Source of the DNA: DASVRZ01 sp038228695
Lineage (GTDB): Bacteria; Verrucomicrobiota; Verrucomicrobiia; Chthoniobacterales; DASVRZ01
DNA: 15,551 nucleotides
NCBI GenBank assembly: GCA_038228695.1
Contig: JBBRPA010000064.1
Location: 1-15,551 of the forward strand
Reading direction: 5' to 3'
A program made the position numbers and the translations under genes. The number at the start of each line of letters is the position of its first letter. Within the stretch, counting starts at the first letter, position 1. Shown here piece after piece: positions 8,337-15,469 of the stretch. The notes under the pieces are model-generated. The model ran no database searches. It worked only from the letters and a program-made list of their open reading frames with translations, and was not told the DNA's origin.

Positions 8337-9308
8337 ATGAAGTTGCTTATCCTCCTAATGAGCGTGCTATCCGCAGTTGAAAGTTTTGCCGCCAACGCCT
8401 TCTTGTTTACCACTTTCAAAGGTGAACATAGTCCAATGACGGAGCAGATATATTTTGCTGTCAGCAAGGATGGTTTCAATTGGGTGGAACTAAACGGAGG
8501 CGAGCCAGCGCTCGTTAGCCAAATCGGAGAAAAGGGCGTTAGAGACCCGTTTTTGTTGCGTTCGCAAAATGGGAAAAAGTTCTACCTAATCGCAACCGAT
8601 CTCTCGATCAATCTCAACGGAGATTGGAAGCGGGCCGTCCGCAATGGCAGTCGATCCATTGTCGTCTGGGAGTCCACCGACCTCACCCATTGGACTGAGC
8701 CGCGTCTCGTGCCGGTTGCCGACGCCGAGGCTGGATGCACCTGGGCCCCGGAGGCGATCTATGATGAGGATACTAGCAGCTACCTTGTCTTTTGGGCTTC
8801 CACCAGCATGAGCGACGATTATTCCAAACATCGCATCTGGGCTGCTCGCACGAGCGACTTCCGCACTTTTAGCAAGCCCTTTATCTACATCGAGAAACCC
8901 TCCGGGGTCATCGATACAACCATCTTCCGCGAAGACCGCAAATACTATCGTTTCACCAAAAACGAGCAGAGCGAGACTATCAGCATGGAAGTCTGCGACA
9001 AACTCCTAGGGACGTGGAAGGAAGTCCCGGATTTTTCGCTCGCCAAGCTTGGCGGTTACGAAGGTCCGGAAAGTTTTCAGATCGAACCTGCCTCAGGCAG
9101 TAATCCAGCGACGCGGTGCCTCATTCTCGACCACTACGCAAAAGGCCAAGGATACCAACCGTTTATCACCCGCAACTTGGCTGGCGGTCAATTCACGTCC
9201 GGAGAAGGATTCCACTTCCCCTTCCGTTTCCGGCACGGTTCCATTCTGCCAATTTCGCACACGGAATATCAACAACTCGAAACCGCCTACGGAAAAACCA
9301 AGAAGTGA
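8337..9308 (+). CDS. Secreted GH43-type five-bladed beta-propeller glycosidase
   Basis: 323 residues. Signal peptide 1-18 or 1-19 (SFA before ANAF). The mature protein is a single five-bladed propeller without extra modules. The three acidic residues expected for clan GH-F are present: D70 in VRDPFLL (general base), D193 in VIDTTIF (pKa-tuning Asp) and E242 in YEGPESF (general acid). CTWAPEAIYDED is the other familiar GH43 block. The enzyme is therefore probably active and inverting. GH43 includes alpha-L-arabinofuranosidases, beta-xylosidases and exo-beta-1,3-galactanases, and the subfamily cannot be fixed by eye. It is the last gene of the putative lyase-GH29-GH43 operon, 33 bp after GH29, and its stop codon is the first part of a hairpin. 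The ATG (8337) has no clear Shine-Dalgarno sequence. Confidence 0.82.
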   Translation: MKLLILLMSVLSAVESFAANAFLFTTFKGEHSPMTEQIYFAVSKDGFNWVELNGGEPALVSQIGEKGVRDPFLLRSQNGKKFYLIATDLSINLNGDWKRAVRNGSRSIVVWESTDLTHWTEPRLVPVADAEAGCTWAPEAIYDEDTSSYLVFWASTSMSDDYSKHRIWAARTSDFRTFSKPFIYIEKPSGVIDTTIFREDRKYYRFTKNEQSETISMEVCDKLLGTWKEVPDFSLAKLGGYEGPESFQIEPASGSNPATRCLILDHYAKGQGYQPFITRNLAGGQFTSGEGFHFPFRFRHGSILPISHTEYQQLETAYGKTKK

Positions 9309-9334
9309 CTCGCATCGAGGGGAGGCATGCGAGT
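9308..9334 (+). terminator. Perfect 8-bp stem-loop starting in the GH43 stop codon
   Basis: ACTCGCAT (9308-9315) pairs perfectly with ATGCGAGT (9327-9334) around an 11-base loop. The first stem base is the last base of the GH43 stop codon. No T-run follows on the plus strand, so it is not a classical intrinsic terminator. It may protect the 3' end of the operon mRNA or assist Rho-dependent ending. Confidence 0.4.
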
Positions 9335-9347
9335 AAAGGAAATGGAA

Positions 9348-9867
9348 TCATCGCCAAAGGGGGCCAACGAAGCCGGTGTTGGACAACTGAGACAGCAACC
9401 TGGTCGTGCGGGTCGTGGTGTTATTCGCCGTAACAGCGATGCCAGCTAGGAAATCGCCGGAAAAATTCAGAGCGGTGAGGCTTGGAGCCAAAGTAGTCCA
9501 AGTGGTGCCATCGGTAGCGACGTAGGCTGTAATGATTGGGCCACTACGCACTAGACGCAACAAGCGTGGGGCTGAGCCGGAAGTGCTGGCCGCGGAAAGG
9601 GCGGCGATGCCGGTGGCGGTGCGGGCCTCGAATTTCACACCGTCTCCGGGGGTGACCGCGAGGTAGGCGTAGGCGGCATTGGCTGTCGGACTGGCGTGCG
9701 AATTTTTGGGCTCCGTCCTGATTCGTAAGCCATACTTGGACTGTCCCGACAGTCGGCGCATCAGGGGACGGTTCAGGGTCCAAGGCAGAAGCCTGCCACG
9801 ATAATAACCCCCATACGCACATTCCAACGCCGATTGCGCGACGGTTCAGGAAGCTTGTGGTGGTCAT
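9348..9867 (-). pseudogene. Broken secreted protein: signal peptide out of frame with a DUF1349/concanavalin-like domain
   Basis: From ATG at 9867 the minus strand encodes an exported-protein N-terminus: MTTTSFLNRRAIGVGMCVW, then LLSWQASALDPEPSP. That frame soon turns into Arg-rich nonsense. From about 9750 a second minus-strand frame encodes KYGLRIRTEPKNSHASP, ANAAYAYLAVTPGDGVKFEA, LLRLVRSGPIITAYVATDGT and FLAGIAVTANNTTTRTT, ending at 9348. This is the C-terminal domain common in large secreted proteins of environmental bacteria (the '(K)AGLMIRE..LAVTPGNGV..RLVRSG..TAY.S.DGTTW..GLAVTA.NN' pattern, DUF1349/concanavalin-like). A signal peptide followed after only ~20 residues by this domain in another frame suggests a large internal deletion plus a frameshift. 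A sequencing error explains the shift but not the missing middle. It sits where the two gene sets converge. Confidence 0.6.
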
Positions 9868-10091
9868 GGATGGCACTTGATCAGGGATGGGGATATCCGT
9901 CTGCCAGGAGCACCGTTTCCATCGCTCTCAACCAGAAATTCCGACTGCGCTGCATTTAGAAAGACGCACCAAAGGCGTTGTCGCTTAGGTAGCGATAACT
10001 TTCCCCTAGATCCGCGTTTCATCCATCCCTCTCTGGGGCAGTGGGCTGGCGAGGCAGTCACCCTCCCAATTCGATTCGGCATCCCATTCGA
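9868..10091. other. Intergenic stretch between converging genes; no gene seen
   Basis: No convincing coding sequence was found here on either strand. The open frames have no protein-like composition or recognisable motif. The only structure noticed is the hairpin at 9977-9999. Confidence 0.5.
9977..10002 (+). terminator. Candidate terminator hairpin in the convergent region
   Basis: GTTGTCGCT (9977-9985) pairs with AGCGATAAC (9991-9999) around a 5-base loop. On the plus strand the single G-T position forms a wobble, so all nine pairs hold, and TTT then CCCC follows. On the minus strand the same position is an A-C mismatch. It lies past the plus-strand set and past the extended end of GH5, where it could stop transcription from either side. 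The T-run is short, so the call is moderate. Confidence 0.4.
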
Positions 10092-10156
10092 TTAAATCTG
10101 CAACCCGCTTAGCGTGACTTCAACTTTGTCACCTGCCAAATTTCCCGCTGTGACAT
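10092..10156 (-). other. Out-of-frame continuation of the GH5 coding sequence
   Basis: Just past the GH5 TGA, the minus strand in another frame reads LNVTAGNLAGDKVEVTLSGL followed by QI and TAA at 10092-10094. The regular beta-strand-like hydrophobic pattern looks like a protein C-terminus. One extra A in the five-A run (complement of 10161-10165) would fuse it seamlessly to the GH5 protein as IPKIVIKKLNVTAG. It is therefore probably the true GH5 end, separated by a one-base loss or a sequence error. No homologue could be checked. Confidence 0.5.
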
Positions 10157-11398
10157 TCAGTTTTTAATAACGATTTTTGGGATTGCCGTAGTCTGGAAGG
10201 CATCTTTTACAGCAGATTGTTCGAGATTTTCTGTTCGCACGGAAGTGATTTTGCCAAGCATTTGTTCCACCGTGTCGGTGAAAGGGTTAATGACTTCCGG
10301 TGAACGAGGAGCGCGAAACCAGCCCCACATTCCGCCGCCACCTTCGCGCAACGCCGTTTTGTAGGTCCAGACTGACCAGGAAATTTTGCTTTTATCAAAA
10401 GTTTCGACAAATTTTTTCATGACGTCCCCACTTCCAAAGGGTTCGATATTGAATTCACCGATATAGATTGGGACATCGCGCTCGCGGCGGACTTGTTCTA
10501 TTTTATCGACTGTCTGGGCTAGGTTTTGCAGGTGATCATCAGCGCTTTTTGCATCGAACTTGTAAAGATGAGGGCTGAAAACGACGTTTTTCCAGCCGAC
10601 AATTTGAGGATAAGGCATGCCTTGAATTCCTTTATAGGCATCCTCAATGAAAACAATTTTGTCCGGCGCAACAGCTCTGACCGCTTTATATAAACGATCA
10701 TAAACTAGGTAAAGAGTTGCATCGTTTTCCGCGCCAGTCGGCTCATTCAAAAGGTCAAACCCGGCGACTTCAGGATGATCTTTGTAACGCTCGGCAACCT
10801 GTCTCCAGACCGCAATAGTATCATCAACCATCGCTGGGTCCTTAAACAGCCGATCCACTTTGGCTTCGCCAGTGTGGTGCTCAGCGCTTTGCCGTCCGGG
10901 AGCACCGTGCAGATCGAGAATGACGTAGATGCCGACTTCGCGTGCCCACGAAAGTGCCTGATCAATCCATGGGAAGAGGCCATCGGGGTCGTCGAGGGAG
11001 TCGTATAGAAACGGCAAACGGACGCTGTTCAGTCCCGCTGCCTTGATTCTCACAAAGTCGGCTTTGGTAATCCAGTTTTCGCGCCAAGCCTTACGGATTC
11101 GCAACATGTCGGCGGACCCATAACGATCCTCGATTGTCCGCCAAAGTGTGGTGTGCGAGGTGATCGTTTCAAAATTGGTTCCTTCCGCTGGTTTACTCTC
11201 AAAAGGGAGCATCCATAGCTCCTCAACCAGCCAGCCTCCGAGATTCACCCCGCGAAGCACCACCGGAGAACCGTCCTGGGTCACGATGCTTTCGTGCTCG
11301 GTGCGCAACGCGGCAAGTTGCGGCGGCGGCTCGGAAGCAAGAACGAGAAGTGGAGTTGCAGCCAGCATTCCAAGGATAAGGCGGCACACGATTAGCAT
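10157..11398 (-). CDS. Secreted GH5 beta-glycosidase, exo-beta-1,3-glucanase-like; C-terminus possibly frameshifted
   Basis: 413 residues as read, starting at ATG 11398. Signal peptide 1-21 (LVLA before SEPP). The (beta/alpha)8 barrel begins with VVLRGVNLGGWLVEELW (46-62), the style of GH5_9 exo-beta-1,3-glucanases and related beta-glucosidases. It continues with NSVRLPF (124-130) and LDLHGAPG (161-168). E219 in DLLNEP is the acid/base and E315 in IYIGEFN is the nucleophile. HLYKF and WSVWTYK complete the active-site strands, so the barrel is intact. The substrate is uncertain: beta-glucan, beta-glucosides, beta-galactan or glycolipid are all within GH5. The last residues (IPKIVIKN) end at TGA, but a plausible 22-residue continuation lies in another frame. 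It is the third gene of the minus-strand set, 95 bp after GH59, with its start in an AT-rich gap and no Shine-Dalgarno sequence. Confidence 0.87.
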   Translation of the reverse strand: MLIVCRLILGMLAATPLLVLASEPPPQLAALRTEHESIVTQDGSPVVLRGVNLGGWLVEELWMLPFESKPAEGTNFETITSHTTLWRTIEDRYGSADMLRIRKAWRENWITKADFVRIKAAGLNSVRLPFLYDSLDDPDGLFPWIDQALSWAREVGIYVILDLHGAPGRQSAEHHTGEAKVDRLFKDPAMVDDTIAVWRQVAERYKDHPEVAGFDLLNEPTGAENDATLYLVYDRLYKAVRAVAPDKIVFIEDAYKGIQGMPYPQIVGWKNVVFSPHLYKFDAKSADDHLQNLAQTVDKIEQVRRERDVPIYIGEFNIEPFGSGDVMKKFVETFDKSKISWSVWTYKTALREGGGGMWGWFRAPRSPEVINPFTDTVEQMLGKITSVRTENLEQSAVKDAFQTTAIPKIVIKN

Positions 11399-11493
11399 GG
11401 TTAAAACATATAGTCGTTTCTGTAAACGCGAGTATTACCTATTCTGACAAGGCCGTTACACCTCGAAAGAGTAATATGGAAGCCGAACGATAG

Positions 11494-13845
11494 TCACTGT
11501 GTTTTTCGAATTTGAAATTCAAAAAGTGATGGTTCCTTCCCGTTCGTTTCTTCGACCAGGAAGCGGACTTTGGTGGCTTTGACTGCGGGAAACGTATCGC
11601 ACTGATAGCTTTTCATGGGGCCGCCACGAAAGGCGTCCGCCCATTGGGTACCATCCCAGTATTGGACGCGGTATCGGGTAATGCGTTCCTCGAATTGGCG
11701 AAAGACCGCTTGATCAAACGATTGTGCGGTTCCCAGATCGAGTTCGAGCCATTCCCCAGCGGAGCGACCGACAGCCGCATTCCAGCGAGTTTCGGCCCGG
11801 CCATCGCCCGCATCTGAAGGGCGAAAGCTGTCGTCCCACTGGCTGGAACCCGTCATGTTTCCAATTAGGGGGCGAACGGGTTTGCCAGTAATTGCGACGT
11901 TATCAAACTGCGCGTTGCACCAATCGCCGTCGAGCGCGACGGAGCCTTCGGGCTGGGTAGAATCCTTCACCTCCGCCACTTGTTTGCCATTGATAAAGGC
12001 GATGGTTGTTTCACCTGCGAACTCCAAACGAAGCTGATGCCACTTGTCGGCTGGAAAATTCGTTTTTCCTCCTGCAAGAAGTTGAGTCACGCTTTTTCCG
12101 GCCTGCCAGAAAGTCGTGCTGAGATTCCAAGTGCCCTCGCTGCTGGCAGTAAGACAATAACCGGTGGCCGGTTGTCCGCCTTGATCCAGATCGCCAACGC
12201 GTCCAAACAGCTTCACAGCTCCGGATTTTTCAATGAGGGCATCGGTGGAAATCTGGTAATCCCGCCAAAAGCGCGAACCAATCAGCGTCTCCGGCAGCGG
12301 GTTAGGATGCATCCACCGGATGCCTAGCACTGGCATGACCTGACGCAGGCATTTACCCTGGCCATCCTGGCGAGCGGCTACTTCGTAGGCACCCGAGAAA
12401 TCGGAAAAGTAGCGTGACGTGTCAGCGATTTTATAGCTCTCAAAGTCTTCGTGGTAAGGGAAAGAAAACGCCTGCGACGCTGGTGGATGCGTGGCACCTT
12501 TACTTTGACCTTCGGTGGTGGTGAGGGTGTAGAGGGAGCCGGGTTCGACATTGAGAATGTAGCTACCGTCCTGCGGTGCCAGTGCTTTGAGGTTTACGAA
12601 TTGCTCGTGCTCGTTGCTGCACCAAACATTCAATGGCCGCGGGGCAATACCTGTCGGGCGTATGACGACTGTCTGCGGTTGTTTGGCGTCAATCGTTTCG
12701 ATAATCACACTGAGTTCACTGCCATCGGGCGAGGTGAGAGCCACCGCGCTGCCGCCATCGATTTCGCGACAGGCGGAGTCGATGTATTTCCAGCCGGGTT
12801 TCGCAAATTGGGTGGTGTGGGCGGTGATCCAAATGGCTGGCTCGACGACATAATGGCCGGACCATGGCTCGTTGGCCAACATGTGGCCGGTGCGGGCATA
12901 GGGAAGGTTATCGTAAAACGAGGCGATGGGCGACCAGACGAGCGTTTTGGTCATTCGGCCATTGACGTAGTTCCGATTGTAGAGTCGTGCGATGCGGTTG
13001 GCACTGCGCCAGTCGCCGGGCTTGGAGCCATCCTCGCTCGACCACAGGCGCTTACCAGATTTTTGCGCAGATTCAGAACTCATGCCTTCTGGATAATGCG
13101 CGCCGATCACACTGATAGCTCGGTCCAGATCGCGATCTTCCTGCGTCATTTTCGCGACGTCCCATTTCGACCCGTCGTATTGGTCGGCTGCGACGATGCC
13201 GACGCCTTGCAAGCCGTTCGCATCGAGCGTGCGGCGGAGTAATTTTACCCATTCCTTGTCCCAAGGCATTTCGTTCCAGATACCGGTATAAGTGATGTCG
13301 ATGCCGTGCTCGCGTTTCGCTCCCTGGATAAATTTGACGACGTAGTCCGCCATGTCCTGTGAGAAAAAATGCCCATCGCCAACCCATCCCGGCGCACCCC
13401 AAGCGAGGCAGTCGAAGATGATGTCTGGGTTGCGTTTTTTGGCCTCCTGCATCAGCCACCACTCGTAGCCGCGCTGATAGTTTTCATCCGTCCGCGTGCG
13501 CATGTGACTCGGCTCGGTGCCGTCTGTAGAATTCACGTCGCCGCCAATCTCGACTTTTAGATGCTGGAGAGAGGCTCCAAAATTCGGCTTGAAGAGATAA
13601 TCTAGAATTTCGCTTCGCTGCGGCTCCGCATAGTCGATGAGGAGTCGCGAGGAAGCTCCCGCGCTCACCGCACCGAGGCCCTCGAAAGTTCTTCCCGGAT
13701 CCGACAATCGAAAGGAAATAACGATGTTTTTCCCATCCTCAGATGGCGATGTAATTGCCGCAGGCGTCTCTCCGTTTATTGCAGAGCCGGATGAAAGTAG
13801 AACCAGACCGGCAGCGAGAAAGAGCAGATTGCGAAGGAGAGGCAT
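11494..13845 (-). CDS. Secreted GH59 galactocerebrosidase-type beta-galactosidase with C-terminal CBM32
   Basis: 783 residues from ATG 13845. Signal peptide about 1-22 (SGSA before INGE). The barrel (~45-350) is closely GALC-like: TFEGLGAVSAGASSRLL (53-69), LDYLFKPNFGASLQHLKVEI (81-100), GGDVNSTDGTEPSHM (101-115). E192 in YTGIWNEMPW is the acid/base and E271 in LWSSEDGS is the nucleophile, equivalent to E182 and E258 of mature mammalian GALC. A beta-domain (~350-445) and a lectin-like jelly-roll domain (~460-655; HEDFESYKIAD to WCNAQFDNVAITG) follow, as in GALC. An added F5/8 type C/CBM32 module ends the protein (~665-783; DDSFRPSDAGDGRAETRWNA, EWLELDLGTAQSFDQAVFRQ). GH59 enzymes remove terminal beta-galactose with retention. 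Mammalian ones act on galactosylceramide, and bacterial ones may act on galactans. The gene starts 19 bp after GH30 ends, so the two are almost certainly co-transcribed. Confidence 0.92.
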   Translation of the reverse strand: MPLLRNLLFLAAGLVLLSSGSAINGETPAAITSPSEDGKNIVISFRLSDPGRTFEGLGAVSAGASSRLLIDYAEPQRSEILDYLFKPNFGASLQHLKVEIGGDVNSTDGTEPSHMRTRTDENYQRGYEWWLMQEAKKRNPDIIFDCLAWGAPGWVGDGHFFSQDMADYVVKFIQGAKREHGIDITYTGIWNEMPWDKEWVKLLRRTLDANGLQGVGIVAADQYDGSKWDVAKMTQEDRDLDRAISVIGAHYPEGMSSESAQKSGKRLWSSEDGSKPGDWRSANRIARLYNRNYVNGRMTKTLVWSPIASFYDNLPYARTGHMLANEPWSGHYVVEPAIWITAHTTQFAKPGWKYIDSACREIDGGSAVALTSPDGSELSVIIETIDAKQPQTVVIRPTGIAPRPLNVWCSNEHEQFVNLKALAPQDGSYILNVEPGSLYTLTTTEGQSKGATHPPASQAFSFPYHEDFESYKIADTSRYFSDFSGAYEVAARQDGQGKCLRQVMPVLGIRWMHPNPLPETLIGSRFWRDYQISTDALIEKSGAVKLFGRVGDLDQGGQPATGYCLTASSEGTWNLSTTFWQAGKSVTQLLAGGKTNFPADKWHQLRLEFAGETTIAFINGKQVAEVKDSTQPEGSVALDGDWCNAQFDNVAITGKPVRPLIGNMTGSSQWDDSFRPSDAGDGRAETRWNAAVGRSAGEWLELDLGTAQSFDQAVFRQFEERITRYRVQYWDGTQWADAFRGGPMKSYQCDTFPAVKATKVRFLVEETNGKEPSLFEFQIRKTQ

Positions 13846-13864
13846 TCGCAGAATGGGGATAGAT

Positions 13865-15271
13865 TTATTTGGCAGATCTCAAGATATAGGTGGCGATCGA
13901 ATGGGCGGGAAGAGTGGCTGGCCATTTCATGGTCATGGTTTCAATCGCAAATGGCTGAGGATCTTCGGTGCGATTCATGACCACTACGACGACAGATCCA
14001 TCGGGGTTCACGCAGGCTGATGCTTCCAGATTATCCCGGGAAGAAGAGCAAAGAATTCGCTTCGCGTCCGGACGAATAAATCGGGCGAAGTGGCCGATGT
14101 AGTAGTAGGAACTTTGAAAGAGCAGCTTGTCATTTTTTGTGTCGGCCAGGATCGGGGCACTGCAAAGATTGTTCACATGATTTGGCCCACCAGTTTCATC
14201 GAGAAGCATATTCCAATCCGTCCAACCGACGGCCCACCGATTCAGGTCACTGATGATCGACCGCGCATAGCGTTCGCCCAATCCCCATTCTCCGGTGTGT
14301 GGTCCGTTTTCTTGGCAGCCTTCGCTAAACAGCAGGTGTTTCTCTGGCCAGGCATCGTGCAGCAATTGCACGTTTTGAAAGCAATCGTCCCCATACCAAT
14401 GGTAGGCCGCACCCCAGATATATTTGGCTGCCGCTGGATCGCTGTAAGCCACCGAGGCTCGCTGAACCAGTAAATCCCGGTTGTGATCCCAGACCATAAT
14501 TTTAACATCTTTGTGGCCAGATTTCTCAAACGTAGGTCCGAGGTGGTCTCGCACGAAATCCCGCTCCTCCTCTGCGGTGTAAATACAGGAATCCCACTTC
14601 TGGACAGCGGCAGGTTCGTTCTGAACGGTGACTCCCCAAATGTTCACACCGCGTTTGTGATATTCCTCAATGTAACGAACGAAATAATCCGCCCAAGTCT
14701 GGCGATATTCGGGTTTCAGACTGCCTCCGTGGTTCATCTCGCCGTTCGTTTTCATCCAGGCAGGTGGGCTCCAAGGCGAGGCGAAGAGTTTGAACGGCGT
14801 TTTGCTAGCTTCCAGTGCCGCGTGAATCATTGGCAGTAATGCCTGCTCGTCATGGGCGACGGAGAAATTTTCCAACTGAGTGTCGTTAGCGACTTCGTCG
14901 TAGGCATAGTTGCCGAGAGAAAAGTCGCAGCTGTTGATGTGTGTCCGGCACAAGCTGTATCCAAGACCTTCTTGGGGATCGAAATAGGCTTCGATAATCC
15001 GCTTTTGATTGGCCTCTCCCATTTTTTTCCAAGTGACTGCCGCAGCTTCAGTGAAAGCTCCTCCAAAACCCTCGATGGTTTGAAAAGACTTGGAAGGGTC
15101 GATGAAAATAGTAGCGGAATTTCCCGGAACCACACTGGAAGGCGCGATCGGATCGGCTGAAGCCAAGCGACTCGCAGTCTCCTTAGAAGTTAAAAATACT
15201 TGTAGGGATTGGGCAGCGGGGAGAATGCTGGTTGTGAGCATGAGGAAAAGTAAAATTGGCAGTGAAAACAT
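13865..15271 (-). CDS. Secreted GH30 glucosylceramidase-type glycosidase
   Basis: 468 residues from ATG 15271. Signal peptide about 1-20 (ILPAA before QSLQ). After a short N-terminal beta segment comes the family mark QTIEGFGGAFTEAAA (64-78). The barrel continues with SLCRTHINSCDFSLGNYAY (106-124) and LFASPWSPPAWMKTNGEM (162-179). E219 in WGVTVQNEPAA is the acid/base and E317 in LLFSEGCQE is the nucleophile. WTDWNMLLDETGGPNHVNN and the GSVVVVVMNR strands show the barrel end and the side beta-domain of GH30. Length and blocks fit the GH30_1/GH30_3 type (beta-glucosidase, glucosylceramidase, beta-1,6-glucanase) rather than the xylanase type. Beta-1,6-galactanase is also a GH30 activity. It is the first gene of the minus-strand set. 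Its promoter should lie in 15272-15469, but no clear -35/-10 pair was recognised. Confidence 0.92.
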   Translation of the reverse strand: MFSLPILLFLMLTTSILPAAQSLQVFLTSKETASRLASADPIAPSSVVPGNSATIFIDPSKSFQTIEGFGGAFTEAAAVTWKKMGEANQKRIIEAYFDPQEGLGYSLCRTHINSCDFSLGNYAYDEVANDTQLENFSVAHDEQALLPMIHAALEASKTPFKLFASPWSPPAWMKTNGEMNHGGSLKPEYRQTWADYFVRYIEEYHKRGVNIWGVTVQNEPAAVQKWDSCIYTAEEERDFVRDHLGPTFEKSGHKDVKIMVWDHNRDLLVQRASVAYSDPAAAKYIWGAAYHWYGDDCFQNVQLLHDAWPEKHLLFSEGCQENGPHTGEWGLGERYARSIISDLNRWAVGWTDWNMLLDETGGPNHVNNLCSAPILADTKNDKLLFQSSYYYIGHFARFIRPDAKRILCSSSRDNLEASACVNPDGSVVVVVMNRTEDPQPFAIETMTMKWPATLPAHSIATYILRSAK

Positions 15272-15469
15272 TAGAAAGGAAGAGTCTCACTATGCAACAC
15301 AGTCAACGTCCCTAATAGGATGTAATTGCTTATCCCTCGTTAGAGGTAGCCTGCCCATCTATGATGCTTCATTTCCAAGACTGTTGCTGTGGATTATTCT
15401 TGGCATTTTATGGGTTAAGCAACTTATTTTCTGTAAAAGTGATTTGGCTATAAACTGAAGGATGGTTGG
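15272..15469 (-). promoter_or_regulatory. Upstream region of the GH30-GH59-GH5 set, next to a transposase end
   Basis: This 198-bp gap has no coding sequence I can support. It should hold the promoter of the minus-strand operon and, on its right side, the end of the insertion element whose transposase stops at 15470. A TTGACT on the minus strand (complement of about 15301-15306) lacks a good -10 box at the right distance. No inverted-repeat end could be defined, because the other end of the element is outside the window. Confidence 0.4.

Noticed and set aside
10157..10170. Programmed -1 frameshift site at the GH5 end (AAAAAC)
   Set aside because: The heptamer in frame is T AAA AAC, not the X XXY YYZ pattern with A in the first place, and no strong downstream stem or upstream SD-like stimulator was seen. 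A base loss or sequence error is simpler.
11420..11435. LacI/CcpA-type operator resembling CTGTAAACGCGAGTA
   Set aside because: Only the left half matches such operators; the right half breaks the dyad symmetry.
340..11471. The 10-mer CTCGAAAGAG found in the gap after GH27 and in the gap between GH59 and GH5
   Set aside because: Two copies of a 10-mer with only a 3-bp stem, without extended similarity around them, are not enough to claim a repeat family or regulatory site.
12451..13242. Long open frame (263 codons) on the plus strand
   Set aside because: It lies wholly antisense to the GH59 gene, whose domains and catalytic residues are clear. The translated plus-strand protein has no recognisable motif and is Arg/Gly/Val-rich as expected for a shadow frame.
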